Assembly (NCBI GenBank): GCA_963999645.1
Contig: CAXEUY010000007.1
Location: forward strand, 1 to 64,000
DNA length: 64,000 nucleotides
Direction: 5' to 3'
Origin: MedAcidi-G1 sp002294285
GTDB lineage: Bacteria > Actinomycetota > Acidimicrobiia > Acidimicrobiales > MedAcidi-G1
A program made the translations under genes and the position numbers. Position 1 is the first letter of the stretch, and the number at the start of each line of letters is the position of its first letter. The notes beneath the pieces are model-generated. The model was not told where the DNA came from and ran no database searches. It saw only the letters and a list, made by a program, of their open reading frames with translations. Shown in pieces: positions 52,912 through 60,889 of this stretch.

Positions 52912-52921
52912 ATGGAGACAG

Positions 52922-54160
52922 GTGACAGACGACAAACCAAGTGAAGAACCTTATGAAAGACGTATTTCCAACGAAGAGGAAAGTAGCTTTCAAGAGTTTT
53001 CGTTAACTGAAGCTGACTATGAAATAAGATCAGACGTTCGCTGGGTTCGTTACAGACCTCCAATGGGGCCAATAATTCGCTGGGGTTTAGTTGCTTTGGT
53101 CATAATTACTGTTTTAGTCAGTGGATGGACACGACTTGAAAACTGGATTGACGAACAAGTAGAGCCTGATCAGATATCGGGAGAAGAAGTCGAGTTTTCG
53201 ATAGAAGACGGTTGGACTACAAATGATGTCATAGCAACCTTGGGTGATCTTGAAATAATTGACAACCCAACAATGTTCAGACAATGGATGCGGTGCCCTT
53301 CAGTTTTGAAGAGATTTTTGGATTGCATTCCAGATGAGGATTACTCGTTTCAAGCAGGACGGTACGTATTAAGAGAGCATTCAAGTTTTCATGAGACAGT
53401 TGCTGAGTTAAGAAAAGGTCCAATACCTGAAGAAGTCATAAGGGTGACTGTTCCAGAGGGATTAACTTTGGAACAGATCACCAAACGATTGCTTGAGAAT
53501 TTACCTTCCTTCGATGAAGAGGAACTTAGAATCTCGCTATTAGATGATCGGTTGAAATGGGAGCATTACCCTTCTAACCTTTCTTTTCTTTTAGCGGAAG
53601 GATTACTCTTTCCGGACACTTATCAGCTGGATGAAGCAACGGTTTCGGATGAAATGAATTTACTGTTGCGAATGCACAAACAATTTTTAAAAGTTATTGA
53701 AGAGGAACAAATAGATGAAAAAATTAAATCCCTTGGCATTACACCTTATGAAGCAATAGTGATTGCCTCATTGATTGAAGAAGAAGCGCAACTTGCTGAA
53801 GAAAGACCGAAGATAGCGAGAGTTATTTACAACCGTCTTGAAAGGGGATGGCGGTTGGGTATAGACGCAACATCTCGTTACGCGGTTGGTAAAACAGCTG
53901 GTCAAGAACTAACGACTGAAGATTTAGAATACGACTCTCCATGGAACACACGTGTGTCGTTGGGACTTCCACCAACAGCTATTTCAGCACCTGGAAGAGC
54001 TTCGATCCAAGCAGCTCTTAACCCTATAGAAGGCAAGTGGCTTTATTATGTTCGTACTGATGAAAATGGAGTTGCTGGCGCTCACACTTTTGCTACTTCC
54101 GCAGAAGAGTTCGAAAAAGCAAGAAAAATATGCGTAAATAAAGATCTAGGTTGCGGTTAG
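52922..54160 (+). CDS. mltG: endolytic murein transglycosylase MltG
   Basis: MltG cuts nascent peptidoglycan strands at the outer membrane face and sets their length. The 412-residue protein has a cytoplasmic acidic head, one helix (about 50-68, IRWGLVALVIITVLVSGW), a LysM-like domain (EVIRVTVPEGLTLEQI), and the YceG domain with IVIASLIEEEAQLAEERPKI (the catalytic glutamate lies in this segment), IDATSRYA, SPWNTRVSLGLPPTAI and AALNPIEGKWLYYV. Start is GTG at 52922, 10 bases after the ruvX stop. In the usual actinobacterial order aroE follows, and it does here. Confidence 0.92.
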   Translation: MTDDKPSEEPYERRISNEEESSFQEFSLTEADYEIRSDVRWVRYRPPMGPIIRWGLVALVIITVLVSGWTRLENWIDEQVEPDQISGEEVEFSIEDGWTTNDVIATLGDLEIIDNPTMFRQWMRCPSVLKRFLDCIPDEDYSFQAGRYVLREHSSFHETVAELRKGPIPEEVIRVTVPEGLTLEQITKRLLENLPSFDEEELRISLLDDRLKWEHYPSNLSFLLAEGLLFPDTYQLDEATVSDEMNLLLRMHKQFLKVIEEEQIDEKIKSLGITPYEAIVIASLIEEEAQLAEERPKIARVIYNRLERGWRLGIDATSRYAVGKTAGQELTTEDLEYDSPWNTRVSLGLPPTAISAPGRASIQAALNPIEGKWLYYVRTDENGVAGAHTFATSAEEFEKARKICVNKDLGCG

Positions 54161-54166
54161 ATCTGC

Positions 54167-54172
54167 GATAAT
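54167..54172 (+). promoter_or_regulatory. putative -10 box of leaderless aroE transcript
   Basis: GATAAT lies 6 bases before the aroE ATG at 54179 and overlaps the end of the mltG spacer. No ribosome binding site is visible. Confidence 0.4.
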
Positions 54173-54178
54173 TTCATT

Positions 54179-55024
54179 ATGAAGATTAGTGGTTCAACCA
54201 ACTTGGTAGGAGTCATAGGTGATCCAGTCAAACATTCTTTATCTCCTGTAATCCTCAATGCAGCTTTTAATAAAGCAAAAATTGACTGGGTCTATGCTGC
54301 TTTTGAAACACCAGAAGACAAACTTGCAGATGCAATTAAAGGAATCAGAGCTCTACGCATAGCAGGTCTTTCTGTGACCATGCCACACAAGTCAAATATT
54401 TGCACACTTCTTGACGAAGTCAGTGAGAGTTCGAAAATCCTTGAGGCAGTTAATTGTGTAGTTAATGATGAAGGAAAGCTAAAAGGGTATAACACGGATG
54501 GGGATGGTTTTTTAGACGCTTTGAGTCATGACTCCGGTATGGATGTAGCCGACAAAAAGGTACTGGTAGTAGGCGCAGGTGGATCAGCTAGATCAATTAT
54601 TTACTCCTTGGGAAAAGCAGGAGCAGGAGATGTGGCTGTTATTAACAGAACTAAAGAGAAAGGTTTTGATGCTGCCAAATTGGCTGGCCCAACCGGAAGA
54701 CATTTAGAGGAAAGCGAGATGCCTGCGTTTGCGGCGGAAGCAGATCTAGTAATAAACGCAACACCAATAGGAATGTCACACACAGAAGAAAAGCAAAAAT
54801 TTCCTATAGAACCGAACTTATTATCGAAGGGTCAATTAGCTGTTGATCTTATCTATCATCCAATTTCGACTCCTTGGTTGGAAGAATTGAAGAAACGAGG
54901 AGTCGAAGCACATGGGGGACTCTCAATGCTTATTTTTCAAGCGGCAAGAGCTTTTAAACTTTGGACAGGGCAACAGGCTCCATTAGTGGCTATGAGAAAA
55001 GCAGCCTTGAAAAAAATTCAATAA
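54179..55024 (+). CDS. aroE: shikimate dehydrogenase
   Basis: AroE reduces 3-dehydroshikimate with NADPH. The 281-residue protein has the substrate half with GDPVKHSLSPVILNAAF and LSVTMPHKSNI (catalytic lysine), NTDGDGFLDAL, the cofactor half with VLVVGAGGSARSIIYSL and VINRTKEKG, and NATPIGM, then DLIYHPISTPWL and GLSMLIFQAARAFKLWTG. All key residues are present. aroK follows after 68 bases; chorismate synthase (aroC), which stands at or near this point in many actinobacteria, is not here. Confidence 0.95.
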   Translation: MKISGSTNLVGVIGDPVKHSLSPVILNAAFNKAKIDWVYAAFETPEDKLADAIKGIRALRIAGLSVTMPHKSNICTLLDEVSESSKILEAVNCVVNDEGKLKGYNTDGDGFLDALSHDSGMDVADKKVLVVGAGGSARSIIYSLGKAGAGDVAVINRTKEKGFDAAKLAGPTGRHLEESEMPAFAAEADLVINATPIGMSHTEEKQKFPIEPNLLSKGQLAVDLIYHPISTPWLEELKKRGVEAHGGLSMLIFQAARAFKLWTGQQAPLVAMRKAALKKIQ

Positions 55025-55080
55025 ATGGCCTCTTTATAAACATTTCAACTATTCGTTTCAGTCGACTGCCTGTATGTAGG

Positions 55081-55086
55081 TAATCT
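55081..55086 (+). promoter_or_regulatory. putative -10 box of leaderless aroK transcript
   Basis: TAATCT lies 6 bases before the aroK ATG at 55093. The start lacks a ribosome binding site apart from AAAGAG in the 6-base gap, which is too close. Confidence 0.45.
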
Positions 55087-55092
55087 AAAGAG

Positions 55093-55638
55093 ATGTCTAA
55101 AGAAAAATTTCCACATGTGGCTTTAGTTGGTCACATGGGTTCGGGCAAATCAACTGTTGGGCCTTTGTTAGGAAAATTGATGAAATGTAATCACGTAGAC
55201 CTGGACGTAGTAATAGCGAATCAGGCAGGACGTAGCATAGGGGTGATTTTTGAGGAAAAAGGGGAAAAAGCTTTTCGTGATTTTGAAGAACTAGCTCTTG
55301 AGTCAAAAATCTCAAATCAAGAACCACTCGTAATATCGACAGGTGGCGGCATAGTTGAAAGAGCTGCAAATCGGGAGTTGCTGAAGGAGAAATCTTTTGT
55401 TATTTGGCTTCGTGCAGATACTGAAACATTGGTTAAACGCGTAGGAAATCATCCCCTTAGACCACTATTGAAAGATAAAGATCCTTTAGAAGTGTTTTTC
55501 GAATTAGATAAAGAAAGAGCACATCTGTATCAAGAAATAGCAGACTTAGAAATAGACACCAGCAACACGGAACCTTCAAATGTTTCTGAGATGCTGTTCG
55601 ATAGTTTAAAGTCTCGCTTAGGTTTAAATCATGAATGA
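55093..55638 (+). CDS. aroK: shikimate kinase
   Basis: AroK phosphorylates shikimate with ATP. The 181-residue P-loop kinase has LVGHMGSGKSTVGPLLG (Walker A), HVDLDVVIANQAGRS with the shikimate aspartate, FEEKGEKAFRDFE with the arginine, STGGGIV, and the lid with RPLLKD. The length fits the family. It overlaps aroB by 8 bases (aroB ATG at 55631), so the aroK-aroB-aroQ run is probably one message. Confidence 0.94.
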   Translation: MSKEKFPHVALVGHMGSGKSTVGPLLGKLMKCNHVDLDVVIANQAGRSIGVIFEEKGEKAFRDFEELALESKISNQEPLVISTGGGIVERAANRELLKEKSFVIWLRADTETLVKRVGNHPLRPLLKDKDPLEVFFELDKERAHLYQEIADLEIDTSNTEPSNVSEMLFDSLKSRLGLNHE

Positions 55639-56635
55639 AGTTCAATTAGCACTACCAAATGGCGATTCATATCCAGTAATTGTTGGAAATGGAGCTATAG
55701 AAAGGTTGCCTTCCTTGATGCCCTCTGCTTCTCAGCGCGCAGCCATAGTCACTCAAGGAAATATTGGTCTGAATGTACAAACAGGTATCGAACAAAAAAC
55801 CTTTGAAATTGATGACGGAGAAGAAGCTAAATCTCTAACGACAATTGAGCAACTATGCAGCGCCTTTGCTCAATGGGGTCTTACGAGAGCTGACGTAGTT
55901 GTAGGTGTAGGAGGGGGTGTTGTTACAGACGTGGCTGGATTTGCTGCAGCTACTTACCACAGGGGGGTAGCTGTGGTTCATGTTGCTACAACACTTTTGG
56001 CTCAGATTGACGCTGCAGTAGGTGGTAAAACCGGAGTTAACTTGCCAGAGGGAAAAAACCTTGTAGGGGCTTTTTGGCAACCATCAGGCGTAATATGCGA
56101 TCTTGATGCTTTAGATACTTTACCTGAGCGTGAACTTCGCTCTGGCTTCGGTGAATTGGCAAAATACCACTTTTTAACAGGCGATCCACTCAGCGAGATG
56201 GAACTTGAAGACAGAATTGTAAGAGCAGTTCAAATAAAAGCTGGAATAGTCAACCAAGATGAAAAGGAGCAAGGCATACGTGCTTTGCTTAATTATGGCC
56301 ACACTTTAGGCCATGCCATTGAGAGCGCTGGAAGTTATGAAGTCAAGCACGGAGAAGCGGTAGCAATAGGGCTCATTTACGCTGCGGAACTTGCCCATAC
56401 ATTAGATCGGATCTCTTATGAAAGAGTTCAAGAACATCGTCAAGTTGTAGAAAGTTATGATCTGCCGAGTTCAGTTCCAACAGCAGTTACTGATGAAGAT
56501 CTAATGTTCGCTATGACACGTGATAAAAAAGCAGTGGATGGATACACCTTTATTTTGGATGGCCCGAAAGGACCAGAAATCGTAAAAGGTGTAGAAGAAG
56601 TCGCAATACAAGAAGCCCTGAGAAAAGTTAGATGA
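55631..56635 (+). CDS. aroB: 3-dehydroquinate synthase
   Basis: AroB converts DAHP to 3-dehydroquinate using NAD and a divalent metal. The 334-residue protein has VVGVGGGVVTDVAGFAAATY with the NAD loop, VHVATTLLAQIDAAVGGKTG with the substrate lysine, the metal acid in LRSGFGELAKYH, NYGHTLGHAIE with the metal histidine, and HGEAVAIGL with the second. All metal and substrate residues are present. ATG overlaps aroK, and aroQ follows 22 bases later. Confidence 0.95.
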   Translation: MNEVQLALPNGDSYPVIVGNGAIERLPSLMPSASQRAAIVTQGNIGLNVQTGIEQKTFEIDDGEEAKSLTTIEQLCSAFAQWGLTRADVVVGVGGGVVTDVAGFAAATYHRGVAVVHVATTLLAQIDAAVGGKTGVNLPEGKNLVGAFWQPSGVICDLDALDTLPERELRSGFGELAKYHFLTGDPLSEMELEDRIVRAVQIKAGIVNQDEKEQGIRALLNYGHTLGHAIESAGSYEVKHGEAVAIGLIYAAELAHTLDRISYERVQEHRQVVESYDLPSSVPTAVTDEDLMFAMTRDKKAVDGYTFILDGPKGPEIVKGVEEVAIQEALRKVR

Positions 56636-56657
56636 ACTCAACAAAAGCGAGGAAGAG

Positions 56658-57110
56658 ATGAACGAGCCTATTATTTTGCTTCTATCTGGACCAAATTTAA
56701 ATCTTTTAGGAGAAAGAGAGCCTGAAACTTATGGCAAAGAAACTTTAGAAGAACATTTTCAAATGGCATTAAAAAGCGCAACGGAAATAGGACTACATTT
56801 AGAGCATTTTCAGTCGAACCACGAAGGTGAGCTGATTGATGCTATTCATGCAGCACGTGAAAGATGTTCTGGAATAATCATTAATCCAGGAGCATTCACT
56901 CATTACGCATGGGCAATACATGACGCCTTGGCAACTTTCGAAGGCCCAGTTATAGAATTGCACATATCTAATCCGGCATCCAGAGAACCGTGGAGGCACA
57001 CCTCTGTTGTAGCACCGGTAAGCTCAGGTACTATTGCTGGATTCGGAGCATTAGGTTACGAAATAGCAATTAACGCTATAGCAGGCATGGTTAAAAATGA
57101 AAAAAGTTGA
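56658..57110 (+). CDS. aroQ: 3-dehydroquinate dehydratase, type II
   Basis: AroQ dehydrates 3-dehydroquinate to 3-dehydroshikimate. The 150-residue protein has LSGPNLNLLGEREPETYG with the catalytic tyrosine, FQSNHEGELIDAIH, IINPGAFTHYAWAIHDAL with the catalytic histidine, and ELHISNPASREPWR. This is the dodecamer-forming type II enzyme typical of actinobacteria. ATG has GAGGAAGAG upstream. It overlaps the peptidase gene by 14 bases. Confidence 0.95.
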   Translation: MNEPIILLLSGPNLNLLGEREPETYGKETLEEHFQMALKSATEIGLHLEHFQSNHEGELIDAIHAARERCSGIIINPGAFTHYAWAIHDALATFEGPVIELHISNPASREPWRHTSVVAPVSSGTIAGFGALGYEIAINAIAGMVKNEKS

Positions 57111-58191
57111 TGCCGTCTTTGACATGCAAGGACGACTTTCAAGACTCATTGAGAAATTTGAATCCCAAGGATGTGAATCACTTTTAGTCACCTCGCTCAC
57201 TAATATCTATTATCTTTCAGGATTCACAGGTTCAGCCGGCTTGCTATGGGTTGACGGTGAGAAAGCTTTACTTTTAGTTGATGGGCGTTACGGAGAGCAG
57301 GCAGTTGAAGAGGTTGAAAGTTCAGGAGCGCAAATTGAAGTTGAAATGGTTGGATCACAACAGACTGAAAGGCTCAAAAGTATAGCTAAGGGCACAAAAG
57401 CCATAGGGCTAGAAGCTCAATCCGTTACATGGTCAAAAATGAAACTCATGGAGAAAACTTTAGAAAATTCAGATTTAGTTTTTACAGAAGGGCTTGTAGA
57501 AGAATTAAGGCAAATAAAAGATGAAGGCGAGATCGCCTTAATGAAAACTGCAGCGGAAATAGCAGACAAAGCACTTTCGGAGATTTGGCCCATGTTTGAA
57601 GAAGGTGTGACAGAAAAAGAAATTTCCACATCACTTGATGAAACGATGGTTAAGAATGGAGCTGATGGAACTGCCTTTGAAACTATTATTGCTGCAGGTT
57701 CTAATAGTGCTAGGCCTCACGCTAGGCCAGGAGACAGAACTCTTTCAGAAGGAGATCTAGTAGTTTGCGATATGGGAGCTCTATACAAAGGGTATAGATC
57801 CGACATGACACGATCGACCCGAATAGGAGGGACTGGTACAGGAAAACCAGCTGAAATGCTTGAAGTCGTTTTAGAAGCACAGAAGGCAGGTCTTTCAACA
57901 GTGAAAGAAGGCGTGCCAAACTCAGAAGTTGATTCCGCTTGCAGAAAAGTCCTTCAGGAAGCAGGTTTAGAAGAAGCTTTTACTCACGGGACAGGACATG
58001 GGGTGGGTCTTGATATCCATGAAGCTCCTACACTCTCTGGAATCTCCACTGATACGCTTCGGGCGGGACAGGTAGTGACAGTTGAGCCAGGAGTATATTT
58101 GCCGGACGTTGGGGGAGTTAGATGGGAAGATACTGTGATTGTTACTGAAAAAGGTTGTGAGTTTCTTACTCATTCGCCAAAAACAATATAA
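57097..58191 (+). CDS. Xaa-Pro aminopeptidase (M24B)
   Basis: This M24 peptidase of 364 residues has a creatinase-like N-domain (about 1-125; LVTSLTNIYYLSGFTGSAG) and a pita-bread catalytic domain. Its five metal ligands appear in order: D in VVCDMGALYKGYRSD (two aspartates), H in FTHGTGHGVGLDIHE, E in VTVEPGVYLP and E in GGVRWEDTVIV. HARPGDR carries the conserved substrate histidine. It removes N-terminal residues before proline and is a cytoplasmic housekeeping enzyme. Its neighbours efp and aroQ match the mycobacterial order (pepQ-efp-nusB). Confidence 0.9.
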   Translation: MKKVDAVFDMQGRLSRLIEKFESQGCESLLVTSLTNIYYLSGFTGSAGLLWVDGEKALLLVDGRYGEQAVEEVESSGAQIEVEMVGSQQTERLKSIAKGTKAIGLEAQSVTWSKMKLMEKTLENSDLVFTEGLVEELRQIKDEGEIALMKTAAEIADKALSEIWPMFEEGVTEKEISTSLDETMVKNGADGTAFETIIAAGSNSARPHARPGDRTLSEGDLVVCDMGALYKGYRSDMTRSTRIGGTGTGKPAEMLEVVLEAQKAGLSTVKEGVPNSEVDSACRKVLQEAGLEEAFTHGTGHGVGLDIHEAPTLSGISTDTLRAGQVVTVEPGVYLPDVGGVRWEDTVIVTEKGCEFLTHSPKTI

Positions 58192-58203
58192 AAAAGAGAA
58201 AAG

Positions 58204-58767
58204 ATGCCTGTTATAACGACAAACGATTTAAAAAACGGAATGACTCTAGAGCTTGACAATGAGCTGTATCAAGTTGTTGAGTTTCAGCATGTTAAACCAG
58301 GCAAAGGGCACGCGTTCGTTCGAACTACGTTGAGAGGCGTGCAAAATGGTGTAGTTGTTGACAGAACATTTCGGGCAGGAGAAAAAGTAGAACGAGCGAT
58401 AATAGACAAGCGCTCGATGCAACTGCTTTACAGAGATGGCAACGATTATGTGTTTATGGATTCTGAATCGTATGAACAAATATCTATAGAGCCTCAAACT
58501 CTTGGAGAGGCAGTTAAATATTTGGCAGAACAAAGTGAAGCCCAAATGTTAATGTTCGGAAGCGAAATTGTGGGAGTTGAATTGCCAGCCGCGGTCGAAC
58601 TTGAAATTTCTCAAACTGAGCCTGGAGTCCAAGGCGACAGAGTTTCCGGAGCGAGAAAACCAGCGACTCTTGAAACAGGGTTGGTAGTTCAGGTGCCACT
58701 TTTTGTTGAACCAAATGAAAAGGTAAAGGTTGACACCAGAACTGGCGAATATTTAAGCCGTGTCTAA
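58204..58767 (+). CDS. efp: elongation factor P
   Basis: EF-P rescues ribosomes stalled at polyproline. The 187-residue protein has the three beta-barrel domains of the family: TTNDLKNGMTLELDNELYQV at the start, the loop VKPGKGHAFVRTTLRG whose lysine reaches the peptidyl-transferase centre, YRDGNDYVFMDSESYEQ, and the C-terminal VQVPLFVEPNEKVKVDTRTG signature. A lysine at the tip fits either unmodified or EpmA-type factors; no modification gene is seen in this window. It begins 12 bases after the peptidase stop. Confidence 0.96.
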   Translation: MPVITTNDLKNGMTLELDNELYQVVEFQHVKPGKGHAFVRTTLRGVQNGVVVDRTFRAGEKVERAIIDKRSMQLLYRDGNDYVFMDSESYEQISIEPQTLGEAVKYLAEQSEAQMLMFGSEIVGVELPAAVELEISQTEPGVQGDRVSGARKPATLETGLVVQVPLFVEPNEKVKVDTRTGEYLSRV

Positions 58768-58796
58768 TTTCGATAACGCATCTGGAAGTATGGAAA

Positions 58797-59207
58797 ATGT
58801 CATCAGCATCCAGCAGTAGTTTTGGTTCAAGACGTGAAGACAGGGAAACCGCGTTAGGAATTCTCTACTCAGCAGAAACACAAGGAAGAGAGAGTCTTGA
58901 ACTGCTAAACGAGCAGCCTGTTAAAGCCGAGAGCTATGTCTACGAATTAATTTCTGGAGTAACAGAAAAACTAGAAGTCATAGATTCACTGCTTGAAAAA
59001 AATGCAGATGAGTGGCGTTTAGAGCGCATGCCTGTCATTGATAGAGCTGTATTGCGAATAGCAGTACTTGAGTTGATAACTTTCCCTGAAACATCCATAG
59101 CTACAGTGATAAATGAGGCTGTTGAAATAGTTGGTGAGTATTCGACAGAAAAATCAAAGAGGTTTGTGAACGGGTTGCTTTCAGAAATCGCTGATCAAGT
59201 TCGCTAA
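58797..59207 (+). CDS. nusB: transcription antitermination protein NusB
   Basis: NusB with NusE binds BoxA RNA and keeps rRNA transcripts from stopping. The 136-residue all-helical protein has RREDRETALGILYSAE at the start, LLEKNADEWRLERMPVIDRAVLRIAVLEL in the middle (RMPVIDRAVLRIAV marks the family), ATVINEAVEIVGEYSTEKSK and FVNGLLSEIA at the end. It is the last gene before the pyrimidine operon, with about 85 bases to the next promoter. No clear terminator follows it. Confidence 0.94.
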   Translation: MSSASSSSFGSRREDRETALGILYSAETQGRESLELLNEQPVKAESYVYELISGVTEKLEVIDSLLEKNADEWRLERMPVIDRAVLRIAVLELITFPETSIATVINEAVEIVGEYSTEKSKRFVNGLLSEIADQVR

Positions 59208-59294
59208 ATGGATTTAAAATTTTTTGAATACTTCGGTTGGATATCCGAAAAAAATTTTCCAAGAATAGATATGCAAACAGTACTTGTTCGCGTA

Positions 59295-59300
59295 TATGGT
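59295..59300 (+). promoter_or_regulatory. putative -10 box of the pyr operon
   Basis: TATGGT in CGTATATGGTAG would start transcription near 59306-59308, just before the PyrR-binding hairpin. A clear -35 was not found. Confidence 0.4.
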
Positions 59301-59309
59301 AGTCCTTGA

Positions 59310-59340
59310 CCGTGAAGCGGGTCCCGTGAGGCCCATACGG
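59310..59340 (+). promoter_or_regulatory. PyrR-binding hairpin (anti-antiterminator) of the pyr leader
   Basis: CCGT (59310-59313) pairs with ACGG (59337-59340) as a lower stem. Above a purine-rich internal loop, GGGTC (59319-59323) pairs with GGCCC (59330-59334) and closes the hexaloop CCGTGA. TCCCGTGAGG (59322-59331) fits every fixed position of the PyrR consensus UCCNGNGAGG. PyrR with UMP would hold this shape. The strong AAGGAG of the next gene starts 4 bases after it, so binding may also hide that site. Confidence 0.8.
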
Positions 59341-59357
59341 AATAAGGAGTAAGGCCT

Positions 59358-59924
59358 ATGGCCGATAGAGAAAGACGTATGACGCCCCCGTTTGGGGGCG
59401 TTTTTGTTGCGAGCGCTCGTGTGATGAGTCAAGACGATATGACACGAGCGATACGTCGGATGGCTCACGAGATCATAGAAAAAAATCAAGGCCTAGAGGA
59501 CATAGTTGTAGTTGGCCTGCAGACGGGTGGTATTGAAGTAGCCGAGAGCATAGTGAGTGCTCTAGAGGAAATTGAAGGAAGAAAAATAGAGTCAGGCTGC
59601 TTAGATGTGGCGTTACACAGAGATGACATTGGCTTGAGGCCAGTTGTACCTGAAGCGGCCACGAATCTACCGGACCATATAGACGGCAAAGTAATTGTGA
59701 TCGTAGACGATGTGCTTTTCACAGGTAGGACAATTCGAGCTGCCCTTGATGCGATCTGTTATTTTGGTCGTCCGCGTTCAATCCAATTAGCGGTAATGGT
59801 CGACAGAGGACACCGGGAGTTGCCTATTCGTCCAGACTATGTAGGAAAAAATTTACCTACCAGGATTGATGAACTGGTTGACGTAACTGAAGAAGGGGTT
59901 GACCTGGGGGTCATGCGTAAATGA
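59358..59924 (+). CDS. pyrR: PyrR: pyr RNA-binding regulator / uracil phosphoribosyltransferase, with hairpin in its 5' coding end
   Basis: PyrR binds pyr leader RNA when UMP is high and also has uracil phosphoribosyltransferase activity. The core reads DMTRAIRRMAHEIIEKN, GLQTGGIEVAES, the PRPP site VIVDDVLFTGRTIRAALD and DRGHRELPIRPDYVGKNLPT, all normal. The start is unusual. ATG 59358 has AAGGAG ending 8 bases upstream, the best ribosome site in the region, but gives about 22 extra residues before the conserved MSQDD, and those codons contain the GC-rich terminator hairpin (read as TPPFGGVF). The alternative ATG at 59424 lacks a ribosome site. Either translation runs through the terminator, or the first ATG makes a leader in the same frame. 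pyrB overlaps the stop. Confidence 0.9.
   Translation: MADRERRMTPPFGGVFVASARVMSQDDMTRAIRRMAHEIIEKNQGLEDIVVVGLQTGGIEVAESIVSALEEIEGRKIESGCLDVALHRDDIGLRPVVPEAATNLPDHIDGKVIVIVDDVLFTGRTIRAALDAICYFGRPRSIQLAVMVDRGHRELPIRPDYVGKNLPTRIDELVDVTEEGVDLGVMRK
59382..59408 (+). terminator. intrinsic terminator/attenuator inside the pyrR 5' reading frame
   Basis: ACGCCCCC (59382-59389) pairs with GGGGGCGT (59394-59401) around GTTT, followed by a run of T to 59408. The stem is 8 bases and almost all GC. AAGCGGG (59315-59321) can pair with CCCGTTT (59387-59393) as an antiterminator that takes half the stem, and the PyrR hairpin takes AAGCGGG away. Confidence 0.8.
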
Positions 59925-60889
59925 GTTTAGACGTTGAAGTCCCCGCAATGTTGAACAAACATCTTCTCGGAATAGAAGGTATGGGAAGAGAACAGTTAGA
60001 ACTAATTCTCAAACTAACAGATCGATTTGCAGAAATAGGTGAGAGGCCAATTCCGAAAGTTCCAGCTTTAAGAGGAAGAACTGTGGCATCTGTATTTTTT
60101 GAAGATTCAACAAGGACAAGACTTTCCTTTGAGTCTGCAGCGCGTCGGCTGTCAGCAGATACTTTGACATTTGCAGCAGGTTCATCGTCGCTTTCGAAAG
60201 GTGAAAGCCTTCGCGACACGGTGGAAGTAATTAGTTCTTACGGAGCAGACGTTTTAATTGTAAGACACGGCATGGCTGGAACACCTAAAAGAGTTTCAGA
60301 GTGGACCCAAGCATCTGTTGTAAATGCTGGAGATGGTTGTCACGAGCACCCTACACAGGCATTGCTCGACTGTTACACTTTGAAACAGCAACGCGGTTCA
60401 CTAGATGGAATGTCAATTGGCATAGTGGGAGATATCAGACACTCCCGTGTTGCCAGATCAAATGTATTAGCCTTCACATCTTTAGGAGCGAAAGTAACGC
60501 TTATAGCTCCACAAACACTCTTGCCGGCATCTATCGAGAAATGGCCAGTTGAAATTTCAAATGTTTTCGACGACGTTATTGCTGAATTGGATGCTTGCTA
60601 TCTATTGCGAATGCAATCCGAGAGACAAAGCAAAGGTCTCATACCATCTTTGCGTGAGTATTCAAAAGATTTCGGTTTGAATTCACGTAGATCTGCACTT
60701 CTCAGGAAGGATGCATTAATACTTCATCCAGGGCCAACTAATCAAGGAGTGGAAATAACTGCAGAAGTATCAACAGATCCTCGATCAATAATTCTTGATC
60801 AAGTTGCAAACGGAGTTTCCTTAAGAATGGCGGTTTTATTTATGCTTTTGAATCCGAATGAATCAGTTCACTTTGATGAGGTCAAATGA
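59921..60889 (+). CDS. pyrB: aspartate carbamoyltransferase, catalytic chain
   Basis: PyrB joins carbamoyl phosphate and aspartate. The 322-residue protein has FFEDSTRTRLSFESAA with the phosphate loop, SSLSKGESLRDTV, VVRHG-like IVRHGMAGTPKRVSE, GCHEHPTQALLDCYTL and LHPGPTNQGVEI, all family markers. There is no pyrI here, so it is the regulatory-chain-free type; control would be by PyrR. ATG overlaps pyrR by 4 bases (ATGA). Confidence 0.96.
   Translation: MSLDVEVPAMLNKHLLGIEGMGREQLELILKLTDRFAEIGERPIPKVPALRGRTVASVFFEDSTRTRLSFESAARRLSADTLTFAAGSSSLSKGESLRDTVEVISSYGADVLIVRHGMAGTPKRVSEWTQASVVNAGDGCHEHPTQALLDCYTLKQQRGSLDGMSIGIVGDIRHSRVARSNVLAFTSLGAKVTLIAPQTLLPASIEKWPVEISNVFDDVIAELDACYLLRMQSERQSKGLIPSLREYSKDFGLNSRRSALLRKDALILHPGPTNQGVEITAEVSTDPRSIILDQVANGVSLRMAVLFMLLNPNESVHFDEVK

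Noticed and set aside
59232..59249. TTCGG/CCGAA hairpin after nusB as a terminator
   Set aside because: The stem is 5 bases with an 8-base loop and is followed by A rather than T, so it does not fit an intrinsic terminator on the plus strand.
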